A DNA stretch of 64,000 bases, from positions 18,266,584 through 18,330,583 of the forward strand of contig OZ023187.1 in the NCBI GenBank assembly GCA_963995505.1, written 5' to 3'. The notes below the pieces were generated by a model, which worked only from the letters and a program-made list of their open reading frames with translations, did no database searches and was not told where the DNA came from. Within the stretch, counting starts at the first letter, position 1; every line of letters starts with the position of its first letter. The DNA is from Hypericum androsaemum (taxonomy: Eukaryota > Streptophyta > Magnoliopsida > Malpighiales > Hypericaceae). A program made the position numbers and the translations under genes. Shown here piece by piece: positions 21,685 to 34,335 of the stretch.

Positions 21685-22930
21685 TGTTGGGATGACGAGA
21701 AATAGGAAAGACTTATTTCCTATTCCTATTCTGACTAGATTCTGGACTCCTAATTAGACCTAGATAGGTTACTTGTACACCAAGGGTTTGTCTCTATATA
21801 AAGACATGTTACCCTAAGGTTTTATATAGCTTTTGTGACTCGGATCCATCAATAAAATTTCTCCTTTCTCACCGTGGACGTAGGCATTAGGCCGAACCAC
21901 GTAATTCTCTTGTTCCGTGTTCTTTGTGCGATCTTGTTCTCTAGTTGCTGAATTCTTAACAATTGGTATCAAGAGCTTGGGTTGGAGGATGACGGACGGC
22001 GCGAAGTTTGCTCTCGTGAAGTTCGATGGTTCTTCGAATTTTGGGTTATGGCAAAGGCGTGTCAAGGATCTCCTCGTGCAACAAGGGATGGTCGTCGCGC
22101 TCTCGGAGAAGAAGCCCGAGAAGATGGAGGAGCAAGAGTGGAAGGAGATGGGGGCCAAGGCGGTGGCGATAATTCGCTTGTGCTTGGCGGATGATGTGAT
22201 GTATCCCGTCATGGATGAGGAGTCACCAGCTAAGGTATGGAAGAAATTGGAAGCAAGGTATATGTCTAAGTCTTTGTCGAACAAGCTTTATCTTAAGCAA
22301 AGATTGTACGGGCTCAAGATGAAGGAGGGCTCGGATTTGAGCCAACACATTAATAGTTTCAGTCAACTTATGAGCGACTTGAGAAAGGTTGATGTGAAGT
22401 TCGAGGAAGAAGACAAGGCATTGTTGCTGCTGAATTCTTTACCTGGCTCCTACGAAAATTTGGTTACAACTCTAACTTGGGGGAAGGAGTCCCTGGTATT
22501 GGAAGATATCACAAGTGCTCTGCTAGGGTTTCATCAAAGAAGGAAAATTGACGATGAACAAGCGGAAGGGCTAGTTGTGAGGGGTAGCCATGGTGATCGT
22601 AGTAGGGCAAAAGACAGGAAGGGATCCAAGTCGTGGTCAAGGAGGTTCAAGGAAAATTGCTTCGAGTGCGGAGAAAAAGGGCACGTGAAGAAGGATTGTC
22701 CAAAAAGAACTCGGGATCGCGAGGAAAAAGAATCAGGTTCTGTGAATGTGGCCTCACATTCGGACGAGTCAGATGGTGATCTTCTTTCTGTTTTGTCAAG
22801 TCCAAAGCATTCTGATTCCTGGATTTTGGATAGCGCTTGCTCTTTCCACATGACGCCCAAGAGAGGGTGGTTCGACACCTACAAGTTCGTTGATTCAGGT
22901 ATGGTGACTATGGGTGATGGTTCTACTTTC
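21685..22930 (+). mobile_element. Copia-2: truncated copia element (5' LTR to protease)
   Basis: 5' LTR 21,685-21,961 (TGTTGGG...TTAACA, with a TATATAAAG box near 21,796), primer site TGGTATCAAGAGC at 21,964, then gag. Homology ends abruptly inside the protease at about 22,930, where T- and A-runs begin. No integrase, RT or 3' LTR is found in the window. It is a different family from Copia-1. Confidence 0.88.
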
Positions 22931-22963
22931 ATTTTTTTTTTCAAAAAAAACATATATATTTAG
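21989..22963 (+). pseudogene. Copia-2 gag and partial protease
   Basis: From ATG 21,989 (MTDGAKFALVKFDGSSNFG) the frame shows a UBN2-type gag, a zinc knuckle CFECGEKGHVKKDC around 22,660-22,700 and the protease motif ILDSACSFHMTP. The last authentic residues are around MGDGSTF; the following FFFKK tail is read from homopolymer runs. The gag part is open, so a gag-like protein could be made, but pol is gone. Confidence 0.85.
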
Positions 22964-23165
22964 ATTTAAAGTCAATTTTTATAAATTCCAATCTGCCCAA
23001 AAATGGAAATCCATCCGGTCAAAAACTTTTTGCCATCCTCCACAAAACTAAATATACTAGTACTTGGTGCTTTTTGACTACCGGTCAAAAACAACCCAGA
23101 GGAATGAAAGCTTTAAACTTTCGTATATATTCAGATTTAAAGTCAATTTTTTTAAAATTCAAATC
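22950..23165 (+). repeat. Short direct repeat at the Copia-2 break
   Basis: ATATAT(T)(T/C)AGATTTAAAGTCAATTTTT occurs at about 22,953-22,981 and again at about 23,123-23,152. The two copies bracket about 140 bp between the truncated copia and the kinase fragment. Confidence 0.6.
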
Positions 23166-23189
23166 TATGGATGTTGCCTCGAAATACAA

Positions 23190-23640
23190 GTCCCAATCCT
23201 GGTGTTGTAATACTTCATCCCAGGTGGCAGTCTCCACGACCATCTCCACCGCGACTTCTTCGCCATCTCCTGGTCGGACCGCGTCGGGATAGTGGCGATG
23301 ATCTCCCAAGCACTGGCCAACATGCACCACGGTACCTGGAAGCCTATAGTCCACTTGGACGTGAAATCTTTCAATGTCTTCCTCGACGAGAATTTCATAG
23401 CCAAGCTCTCCAATTTCGGGTGATGAGTTCTCCCAAGGTAGGTCGCTTCAAAGGTGTTTGTGTTAAATTGTTCTCGAACTCTCTTTTTCCGGCAACATTT
23501 TTAATAAAATTACATCTATTTGAAAAAAAGGTAGGTCGCTTCGGGGTACACCGGGATACACGGATCCGGAGTACAAAGAGACACTAAAAATCACCGACAA
23601 GTGCGACCTCTATAGCTTTGGAGTGTTGATCGTGGAACTG
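23190..23640 (+). pseudogene. Receptor-like protein kinase fragment
   Basis: One frame at about 23,211-23,420 reads GGSLHDHLH, then ALANMHHG, then IVHLDVKSFNVFLDENF and AKLSNFG: kinase subdomains V-VII, with the catalytic HRD written HLD and DFG changed to NFG. After about 110 bp of intron-like sequence, another frame (23,545-23,630) reads [20 protein letters not shown] and FGVLIVEL, subdomains VIII-IX. An in-frame TAA sits where LVYEF should be. Residues for phosphate transfer are altered and both ends are missing, so this is a dead fragment. It probably belonged to a receptor-like kinase. Confidence 0.75.
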
Positions 23641-24775
23641 TGGTTTTATGATTTGTGCCTGTACATTTTGTACTCGACAAACAATAAAATGTTAATTTTT
23701 GGTAATGGTTACTATTAAGTATCCACCAACCTATATTTTTTCAGTTTCATTCAGATGTTTGCTTGGAAAGATTTATCGTAAAATCATAAATATGACTAGT
23801 CATGATTTATGCATGCCTTATTGGCTCCAATCCTTTTTTCTTGCTGTAATTCCGACCAGTTGAACAAATCCACGAAGCAAGCAGGGTAATAAGGTTAAAA
23901 TTCCCTCGTCTACTGAAAAAAGAAGCAGCAAGTGGGCTCTTTAGTTGGGCTTTTTGTGTTTGTCGTGGGCTTACAGCCCAAGTAAATGGGTTAGATGTTG
24001 TCTGGTCCTTTGCCGAGTAATTGGTCTTATTACCTTGAAACAGTGGATTGGGTCTTGTATAATTCTAATATCGTATTTTTATACCGTATTCAGATACTTA
24101 ATAAGTTAATTAATTTATGTTCGAGTCAATTAAAATTTTTGAATATGATAAAATTTTCACTAGAATTTTTTTTGGGTGATACTCAAAACAATTATTTAAC
24201 ATTGTTGTGTTAGGAATTTAGTTCCTCCTATTTATCAGCTAATCCAAATATTTATTAGTAAATCGGGATTTTCTGACGATAAATGAGGAATTATTTTGGG
24301 TTGATGACGGAGTTCAACAAAGTAAGGTAGAGCCGAGCCACATTCGATAATAACTATTTGACTGACATATATAACTGTGCGAAAAGTTCACTCTTATTTT
24401 TTTGTTGTTCATTTTCGTCAGCACTTACCGATACCAAACAAAATGGCACGAATTTTTTTAATTTAGACATATTTCATTTCATTTTTTTGATGTTGCCATT
24501 TTTAAAATTTTATACCCATTTTCAAGTTTCAACGTTCATGACTGAAATTGGTGTCAACACTTAAACCGAACAATATGGTTATTTTAGTATAATCATACAA
24601 TTTCGTATTCAAATTATTAAATATTTAATGAAAAAATTTACCATCCCAAGAAGTTGATGAATAACGGATGAATATTCTCATAATAACCTTACTACCCTTA
24701 TCAGTCTCAAGGAGAACATGTAATTTAAAAAGTTATTAAACGAACCATATAATTATTATATATGAGTCAATTCAG
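23641..24775. other. AT-rich spacer, nothing recognised
   Basis: No kinase continuation and no other family signature is seen on either strand. Confidence 0.45.
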
Positions 24776-24916
24776 CTAACAAAAGGTAGACATGGGCAAC
24801 AACCAACGTACAGACAGACTCTTAAGAGTCCGAACCTTAAATTGATACCAAGTCATTAAAGAAATTGCACACAACAAGATTGAGAAACCAAACGGACAGT
24901 TCACTGGAGAGCTTAC

Positions 24917-25060
24917 TCGACGCCGCGTCTCCCTTACGAGATCGCTGCGAGCCTTGGTCCGGGCCTGCTGGGGTGCCACGTTGACGTAAGCGAGGTGCAG
25001 GCCCACCCAGAAAAGTGCCGCACCAGCGAGGAAGAACCCCGCCGTGGCCGCCTTCTTCAT
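24917..25060 (-). CDS. Possible first exon of a small membrane protein
   Basis: 48 codons from the ATG at 25,060: MKKAATAGFFLAGAALFWVG, then LHLAYVNVAPQQARTKARSD and a basic end. A hydrophobic segment (residues 8-25) is followed by a charged tail, as in small one-pass organelle or endomembrane proteins. The exon is GC-rich within AT-rich DNA and ends at CGA|GTAAGC, a good donor in phase 0. I found no second exon downstream, so the model is partial. Reading on past the donor gives a second hydrophobic stretch that may be intronic. Function unknown. Confidence 0.45.
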
Positions 25061-25084
25061 CGGGGTCGAAGGGTAGCATCCCAC

Positions 25085-25818
25085 CGTCTCCCCGGAAGGG
25101 AAGAAAGAATGGTTCTACTCTGGGGAATTCCCTCGAACACCTAACGGGCAGACACTGAACTCCAATAGTGGGCTAGTTTCTACAAGGTACGGGCCTAATT
25201 CTAAACTTTGCGTAAAAGTCAATTTTAGTGCGCAAGTAACTAAAAGTCGAGTATCATGTGTTTTTTTTGGTGACGTGCACCTGTCAGAAATAGAAAAAGG
25301 GGAGAAACGAGAGATCCGTTTGTTCGTACATCATCAGATCAGCTCAGGTTGCTAGGGTCTTAGGTACAGTAACGGGGAGATCAAGCTAATGGGTGGATGA
25401 CACGTGTCCAGACAGACAGTTTCTGGTGGTTGCTTTAATGTTGCTCGCTGGACGACCTATTTCTTCAATTTTCTGAACACGTGGTCGTGAGCAAGACAAT
25501 AATAATAAAATAGCTAAGAATGAATAATTTAAAGTGTGAGTCTTGATCAACTGAATTAATTTAAATAGATTTTGATTTAACTCTTAGGAATATAAAAAAT
25601 ATCGTCAAAAAAAAAATTTCAACATTGATAGACTTGAAATTCAGATTCCATAAAGAAAATGTGAATAAAAAAAAAAATCATAACAAATGTTAAAACCACA
25701 AAGACATTAGAACAATTTCGTAGGCGACCACTGGCGATAGATGATTATTCATTATTGCCCAGGAAAAACAATGCATTGGCTTTAGTAGCTGAGGTTGCCG
25801 TAGCAATCAAGCAATCTT
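25085..25818. other. Spacer, nothing recognised
   Basis: May hold the promoter of the small exon above, but no TATA box is convincing. Confidence 0.4.
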
Positions 25819-26230
25819 TTTTTTTTGGCGGAAAAGAAGACTATATTAAAATAAAAGAAAACAAGCACAAAGAAGTGCCGACAACTTTCCTCTCGTTGAT
25901 CCCACAATCCGGGCAGTCGAAGAGGGGGAGCTCTTGATCAACAGATCAAGAGAGGGCCCGACCATCCTATAACTAAACTCTGCTGGACCCACAGGTCGGG
26001 TAGTCAGAGGGACGTCCTTAGCCAATAAGCCAGGAAACATCGCCTATCATTTAGCCCAGCCAAAATCACAAATCGGCAGGCTGGGGCCAAACACCCGGCA
26101 AAAGCCGAGTAGTTTAGCAGCCTATCACATCTAGCCTCGAGGCTTCTCATACAAGAGAACCAAAACACTCGCCCATCTCGAGGACGCACACACCCGTAAC
26201 CCACACACCTATCGCATGTGGTTGCGGCTG
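25819..26230 (-). mobile_element. Possible minus-strand retroposon 3' end
   Basis: Starts with a T-run (25,818-25,826) followed by GGCGGAAAAGAAGACTATAT and about 400 bp of GC-rich sequence, ending as the DNA returns to AT-rich. The poly-T edge suggests a tail of a minus-strand LINE or SINE. No coding motif supports it. Confidence 0.3.
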
Positions 26231-26689
26231 GGGGCCTCAGTAATTAAGAAATCAAACACATTAGTCCTTATAATTAATTTATGTCTCAAATAGCAAAATA
26301 AAATTACAAAAATACCCTTATCTTACATTAGAACACAATTTATGTACGGTACTCCTTAGAACGGTAAGTAAAATCTGATTAGTGTGACACCTACGGGAAA
26401 CCCGCTGTTCGAATGGTTCTGGCCGGAGAGCGAGTGGGATCCGATGATCCTTAAATAGACATCTGGGACAACCTCTGCCCCTACGGGTACGGGCAACGGT
26501 GCATCAACTACACTAGGAAAATTAGCTTGTATGCTCATTCGAGGTTGAATTGTCGACGAAAATCATATTGTTCGAGAACAACATACCTTCTCCATGATCT
26601 GGGCGAAAACCATACCGGAATATTTCATGGTAGATTTCAAATGCATTGATGGCTGGTGGGAGAGTTTATTTTCTAGTTTTGGAAAATAA
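26231..26689. other. Spacer, nothing recognised
   Basis: A 60-codon minus-strand frame (26,356-26,538) has no family features. Confidence 0.4.
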
Positions 26690-26766
26690 TGGCAGGTTTC
26701 AATTAAATTTTACTCACCATATCATATAAAATAATGGCAGGTTTCAATTGATTAGGTATTGAAAAT

Positions 26767-26799
<33 letters not shown>

Positions 26800-27081
26800 C
26801 CCGATTCCTATGTAATAATAAATACCCTTCCAACAATCAAAAACTCAAAAGCACTCTCATTTCCACACACACAAAAGAAAAAGCTTTCCAAGGAAATGGT
26901 GAAAATACGGGCGTGTATTAGCTTTATGTACTCTCTTTTGTTGGTATCCAACACGAAGCCAATGCTCATCTCAATTAAAAGAAGGATAATGATAATGATG
27001 AGCAGCCGCCAGCTCATGATTGGCCGCCATATCATCCTTGGATCTCGCGTCCAAGATTCCTTTTGCGTCCTTTGTCATTAA
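26690..27081 (+). pseudogene. PMEI-like gene copy 1, promoter and signal-peptide remnant
   Basis: The upstream region (ATGGCAGGTTTCAAT, ACAATCAAA...TCAAAAGC) and the start codon context match the two PMEI-like copies at 28.3 and 33.8 kb. From the ATG at 26,896 (ATGGTGAAAATA) the first ~30 codons align, then similarity stops near 26,985, before the inhibitor domain. A 61-codon frame remains but carries no PMEI helix. It is a truncated duplicate. Confidence 0.65.
26768..26797 (+). repeat. (CT)n microsatellite
   Basis: About 15 CT units in the leader region of PMEI copy 1; the other two copies have only short CTCTCT runs here. Confidence 0.9.
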
Positions 27082-28344
<1,263 letters not shown>

Positions 28345-28923
28345 ATGGTGAAAATATTAGTGTGTGCTTTTCTTTTATGTACTCTCTTTTGCTCGTATCC
28401 AACAAAGAGTCAATGCTCGTTGCTTCAGTTTCAAGAAAAAGAAGGCAACGAGTTGGTAGAAACAACTAGTCGTAAATCGTCTATTTTCCCTAAATGCGAT
28501 ACTATTTCCTAGCTCGAGTCTGATCCTAGGGCAGATTATTGGAAAGGGCAATGCATGCTGTTAATGAAACAGGCAGTTGGAAATGCAACGGCGAAAGTTC
28601 GTTACATTAAATCTCTGATGGATAAAACTGTAGATCCTGTCCTACATAAGCTTCTTGATGGTTGTTATGAGGCGAATATAGGCATCGTGATTGATCTCCC
28701 AAAGGAAATTGAGGATGCGACCACATGGAATTTTGTTTTTGTCAATGCGTATATGATCGTGTCTCGTGACGACATCAGAGATTATGAGACTCAATTCTCG
28801 CCTCGACGATCGCCATTGTACGTGAGGAACAATCTCATGTACCAGCTATTGTGTACCGCCGGTGCAATTTCCGCATCTTTCTTGGGAAACCCTTTTCTAC
28901 CCACGCCTACCCCCGTTTATTAA
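28345..28923 (+). pseudogene. PMEI/invertase-inhibitor-like gene copy 2, one nonsense codon
   Basis: A single-exon frame of 192 codons with a signal peptide (MVKILVCAFLLCTLF) and a PMEI-type four-helix domain. Family marks are ESDPRADYWKG, GNATAKVRYIKSLMD, a Cys in LLDGCYEA and the C-terminal RRSPLYVRNNLMYQLLC. Such proteins are secreted and bind pectin methylesterase or acid invertase; the spacing resembles the Pla a 1 pollen allergen group. Codon 56 is TAG (28,510), where copy 3 has TTG, so the full protein cannot be made without readthrough. The usual N-terminal Cys pair is not complete. Restart at a later Met would lose the signal peptide. Confidence 0.8.
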
Positions 28924-29396
28924 CTTGTGACTCTACTTCGAGGAGCTTATCTCAATGAATTTTTGGTCTCGTCTTTCGAATAATGTTCACTATTAGGATA
29001 TTTACATATCTCTTCTGGGGGTTAGTGTTAGAGTATTACCTGTATTGAAACAGCTGTATGAGCCCATCCTTTTCAATTTCTGATGGGAGTAAACTTCTCA
29101 CGATGAAATAGTATACATTTTTAAAAAAACTTGCAGCTACAATTTTAAACCAAATGCATCCCATTGAAACATCAATTTATCATTATTTGGCAATCCGCAA
29201 AGTTTGATACAATTTAATTTTCCTTCACTATGCATTAGATTATTTTGATGGAAAATCTTATTATTATTCTTTGGTAAAGGCAAAATGAAAATAGATTTTT
29301 TTGGAAAAGAAAAGAGGCGAGTTTCATTTCAAACCAATCGGGTGAATAAGTACAAACCCAAATTGCCTTTGAAATCCAATTTGAAGCTTCATTAAT
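28924..29396. other. 3' flank of PMEI copy 2, nothing else recognised
   Basis: AT-rich, presumably the former 3' UTR and spacer. Confidence 0.4.
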
Positions 29397-31530
29397 TTTT
29401 TTATAAGTAAATTATTTATTAATATTAGTAATATTTACATTCTACTTAGTACGGAACTCTCTCTTGTGAGGTTGCGACCGCTTGCCTCATTATAACCCTA
29501 TCACAATACAACCAAGTGAAAAAATTGAGAGAAAAAGAATACTAGATAGGGACTCCCACTATGATGATGTTTAAATCGCTAAGTTAATTCCACGTCGTCA
29601 TACATAGAAACTATGTATGTTACCCATATACATATAGTTCCCTACACAAAACATCGCCATTCTAGGGCATCTCACTGACTATTGGCCCCTCCAATTCTCT
29701 TAGTCACTAAGAAATTTAATATACAACACAATGTCCTGGTCGGCTAGATCATTCACCCTGTGAGACCACTTTACCTATTCTTAAATCCGTTGGAGGATGA
29801 TATGAATGAAAAATTTATGGTTGCTTTGTTCTTCTTAAAAGACCATACCAATCCGAAGAAGCCATTTCTTACTGTGTAAATCACAAACTATACCTTCATG
29901 ATCATGCCTCCTCCCACCAGACACATCCAACCTTTTAAAAATGAGTGAACATCTTTCCCTCCGCCCTAACTGATTCCCCTCTTCCGAACAAAGTAGTCTC
30001 ATATTTCCTTCGCGAATGATCATCGGACAACGAGGTGGTTGGTTGATTCACCATAGTTTTTCAGAGATGGGAAATAAATAGTTCCAAGCTTGTTACATCC
30101 TTCTCCTTATCATATTGTTTCTTGTCCGCATCCTGTTTTGGAGGTTGATCCATAAGAAATACTCTACCTTATAGAATATCTTCCTTATCCACAATTTCGC
30201 GATTGCCATCTTTCATTGCAAGGGTTGTATTTGACATTCCAGGTTCTTGTGGCATACGGCTCTCACACTGAATGTCGTGTCTCCTTGTTGAGCCCAAATG
30301 ATATTGTCTGCCCTGTCACATTGCATCCTTATACTCGAAAGAAGGTCATTAAGCTCAGTTACTTAACTCTCCTCCCTGATGAAGAATTACCTACGCCATT
30401 AAAGGTTCCAATTCCAGATTGAGCCCTCCACGAGCTACATTCCTCCAGTTTACTCATTCTTTGCGTTGATGCCAAGTATAACCCTGGGAATCTCTCCATC
30501 AAAGGTTTCTCACACAGCCAACAGTCTCTCCAGAAGGAGAATAAATTTCCATAGCCAACTTCCAATTGGAATCCCGAGTAGAAGTCATTGAATATGTCAA
30601 GATCCTAATTTGCAATTTTTGCAAATTCCAGATTCTGTCTCCTTTTGCAAAGGAGCAAAATCGTGGATATCTGCAACAATCTGCGCCAAAAAAGCTTCAG
30701 GGTTGTTGATGAATCTACTAATCAATTTTAGAAGAAGGGCCTTATACCAAAGAGCATTTGCCTTATCGGTACAAGGCGTGGATGATTTGACAGAGGTCCA
30801 GTATTCAAATCATGTGAGGTGTAATTAGTGGTGTAAAATTTACCTTAAAAAAAATGCATGATTCTTGATCATGAGATTGTCGACTACCAACCCTCCAAAT
30901 TTCTTTGGTGACGCCACTGATTTCCATTTTTTTTCGTAGGTAAAATTTGTTTATTTGTTATAACAGTTATTATTTACATTGTTTCCCCACGGTAATGATC
31001 TCTGTGTTCCCCACGGTAATAAGCCAACCGCTCTGTAAATCTCGATAGCTTGCTAATTACACTTGCTCTTAACCCAAATAGTTACGCAAAAAATGTAAAA
31101 AAATTAAGTTAATCTCGCCCCAGTAAAACCAAGTTAGGCGGAGTACCTTCTCCCCAAAATCTGGGTTCATTTCATCTTTTCACCAGTGATTGCCGATTTT
31201 TTTCCTTGCTCCAGACCAAGCTAGCCACTCCTTTCCATTTTACCAGTAAAGATTGTGCCAAATCTGTGTTAGCCGGTCATAAGAATTTTCTCATTTTTAC
31301 CTCAATTGCCTTGAGTACCCCACTTGGCATTTTGAAGATTGAGAGGTAGTAAATTAGAAGACAAGACAATACCGACTTGACCAATGTTAATCTCCCGCCA
31401 CGTCTCGAGTCGTTGATTAATTTTGTCTATCACCGGTTTCCAATTCTTGATTTTTCTCATGTAGCAGCCCAGTGGAATTCCCAAGTACTTATTTGGAAGC
31501 TTTCCCAATTGACCATCAGGTTAAGGGTTC
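29397..31530 (-). mobile_element. LINE relic (RT C-terminal part to tail), minus strand
   Basis: Minus-strand frames keep scattered LINE marks in the right order: LPNKYLGIPLGCYMRKI at 31,440-31,508 (the 'LP-KYLGIPLG' block after the RT), FGGLVVDNLMIKN near 30,870-30,910, then GNLFSFWRDCW and FPGLYL near 30,500-30,550. The plus-strand T-run at 29,396-29,402 would be the tail. Frames are broken by many stops and shifts, so this is an old, inactive copy. It lies between PMEI copies 2 and 3. Confidence 0.65.
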
Positions 31531-32454
31531 CCTAAATCTCATTCATTAACGAGCTTGTAAAATAGTATGAGTACAACATGCAAGATTAATCTCTCCCAGA
31601 TCATCCAAATAAATAACTAAACAAAATTTTGGAGGAGCAACAAGCTTGATATAGTCAATAAGATCGTCAATACGTACTTTGAGAGTGCATCAAAATATCT
31701 TCACGATGCTTGCAATCCTTTTCTAATGAGATTATGCAATGTAAATTTTTTTTAATTTCAAATTGAACTCATTGGAAGTCTGATTTTTAAGAAGGAATTT
31801 AAAAAAGGAATAATAAAATACTAAAAATTAAAATTTAAGTGATTATTGTAATTATTAAATAATTCTTTACTTGGAACATATTTATCAAATATTCTATAAT
31901 AAAAACAATAATCTCAAACATTCGTTTATTGTTGATATTAATTACGAAATTCAAGATAATTAGAATGTGATAATTTAGATTGTTATACCATTTAATTTAA
32001 ATTATAAAATTTTATTTTTCATGAATGTTGTGATGCGTTATATGTGAAATGTCTTGAAGTTATTTGAATTTTGTTTGTAAAATTAAGAATTATGGCAAAC
32101 ATTATCAGAAATTAAAAGTTTCAAGGTCGCACCATGTACAGCCTCAGAGTAAGCGCATGAATCTGATAATGATTTTTTTTGGTTTAGATCACTTGATATC
32201 CGATCCACTGCGCCGACTAATTCAAGTTCGAACTAGGTAGAACCCCAACAAATATTTAACACTACTGTATTCGCAAGGATTCGAAGCCAAGACCTGGTTA
32301 AGTTAGAACAACTCTCAATAATTTAGAAAGGATGATAGGGGACATAGATCCAACTCCAACAACCTGACCATACCCATACGTTACCAATCTCAATCCTTGA
32401 GTAATTTATGGATGACATTGATTATTTGTTGGCATAACAGTAGGAGAAACTTTA
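31531..32454. repeat. Duplicated PMEI flank (partner near 27,250-27,560)
   Basis: 32,340-32,450 matches 27,420-27,520; parts of 31,740-32,160 match 27,255-27,360 (TTTGTAAAATTAA(A/G)AA, GACCATGTA-like). It supports block duplication of the PMEI unit. No gene is seen. Confidence 0.55.
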
Positions 32455-33556
32455 TGGTTGTCCCTCCATACCAAGTCACTTGGTAACTATTGACCTACCA
32501 ATTCACAAGTGACAAGTAGATTAGTAGGTCAATTTAGTGATATATGACTTAGGATAGTTAATTATGGTATGATATAAGATTGTTATGGAAATAAAATCAA
32601 AACATTATTGAATCATAGTTTAAAAAATAACAATTTCCTAAACTATATATTCTATTCCATGAAAAGAATTAAACCATTAGTGAATAGAATATATTCAAGT
32701 TATATTAATTTTTTTAAAAAAATAAAAGCATCTTCACCAAAGAAAACGAGAAATTGATTTAGTCTCTCCCTTGGTTTTAGACTCGAAACACAAAATTGCT
32801 GATTTTCTTTTAAAGCAAAAATTAACGAGAAGTCTCTGCCTTATTTTTTTCGCAGAAAAACATCATCATCTTCATTGATATAGAACGGACAGAAATTGTT
32901 TTAATCTCTGCCTTTTTTTTCCGGGAAAACGTTATCTTCATCATATAAAATGGAACTAGTATATAATAGATTGTTATTTAACAAAGTATCACAAATAGCA
33001 AAAAGAGGGCTTGTAAATATCATTGATCGACAATTCGGGTATCATGTACATAAATTAAAATTTGTCTCGTTTGAACCAAACCAATGAAACAACAAACCGA
33101 TGTAGATACTAGTCATTCGAATATTGTGTGGATTTATTTTATCATAGATTATTTTGAGTGTGTATGTTGAACACGATTTCAAGAGTAGTTTGATAATAAC
33201 TGCAAATAAAAATATCATTTAATTAACAATAAACTAAATAAATTGTAAAAATTAATTAAGAACAGTTAAGTACATGCTTCTGTTTAAAAGTACAACAAAA
33301 GACTTCTCGTTAATATTTAATATATTCTGGTTTAATTCTATTTTCTTTTGGAATGGAATATATAGTTTTGAAAATAGTTATTTTTTAAATTAATGTCTTG
33401 ATTTTATTTCCATAATTAACTATCCCAGTCATATATCATGCCATAATTAACTTTCCTAATCACATATCACTAAATTGGCCTACCAATTCACTTGTCACTT
33501 ATGGATTGGTAGGTCCATACCAAATCACTTGGTGACTTGGTATGGAGGGACTACCA
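32455..33556. mobile_element. Long-TIR element, about 1.1 kb, TTA flanks
   Basis: The ends TGGTTGTCCCTCCATACCAA and its counterpart (...TTGGTATGGAGGGACTACCA) are inverted. Similarity continues inward for about 250 bp (32,455-32,700 against 33,300-33,556), with a further inverted match AACGAGAAGTC / GACTTCTCGTT at 32,824 and 33,301. TTA occurs on both flanks (32,452-32,454 and 33,557-33,559), which would fit a PIF/Harbinger-type 3-bp target duplication. The interior has no transposase, so it would be non-autonomous. The superfamily rests only on the 3-bp flanks. Confidence 0.6.
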
Positions 33557-33692
33557 TTAATCAAATACTGAGATTTCTTGCTCTAAAGTCAAAGGAAAAT
33601 CAATTAAAATTTACCTAATATATCATAGCAATGGCAGGTTTCATACATTTACATATTAGGGTTATTACTCCATCTCTCTTTTTTCCGACTCC

Positions 33693-33699
33693 TATATAA
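33693..33699 (+). promoter_or_regulatory. TATA box of PMEI copy 3
   Basis: TATATAA about 65 bp before the ATG at 33,764. Copy 2 has CTATTAC at the same place, so only this copy retains a good TATA box. Confidence 0.6.
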
Positions 33700-33763
33700 C
33701 ATCAAACGCTCCACCAACCATCAAACCATAAAAAACATTCTCCTTTCCACCAAACTCTCTAAA

Positions 33764-34335
33764 ATGGTGAAAATATTAGTGTGTGTTTTACTTTTCTCTT
33801 TTGCTGGTATCCAACAAAAAGCGAATGCTCGTCGCTTCGGTTTCAAGGAAAAGAACGTAGCGGGTTGGTAGAGACGACTGATCGCAAATCGTCTATATTC
33901 CCAGAATGCGATAGTATTTCCTTGCTCAAGTCTGACCCTAGGGCAGATTATTGGAAAGGACAATGCATACTCTTAATGAAAGAGGCACTTGCAAATGCAA
34001 CGGCCGATGTTCGTTACATTAAATCTCTGATGGATAAAACTAAAGATCCTGCCCTACATAAGATTCTTTATAATTGTTACGAGGCGTATATAGGTGCAGT
34101 GATGTATCTGCCAGAGGCAATTAAGGATGCAGCCAAAGGAGATTTTTTTGATGTCAATGATCTTATGGCCCTGTCTCTTAATTACATCACTGATTGTGAG
34201 GCTCAATCTTGGCCTCGACGATCGCCGTTGACCGCTAGAAACAATCTCATGTACCAGCTCTTGTGTAATGCTGTCGGAATTTCTGCATTCTTCTTAGGAC
34301 ACCCATTCCCACCTACGCCTTCCCCCATAAATTAA
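33764..34335 (+). pseudogene. PMEI/invertase-inhibitor-like gene copy 3, 7-bp deletion
   Basis: It is 572 bp from ATG to stop against 579 in copy 2; the missing 7 bp lie in the signal-peptide codons near 33,790 and shift the frame. From the ATG only 35 residues are read before TAG. The PMEI domain (SDPRADYWKGQC, ANATADVRYIKSLMD, NCYEAYIGAV, RRSPLTARNNLMYQLLC) is open in the other frame from about 33,800 to 34,335, without a leading signal peptide. The domain itself has no stop, so the loss may be recent. Confidence 0.8.
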
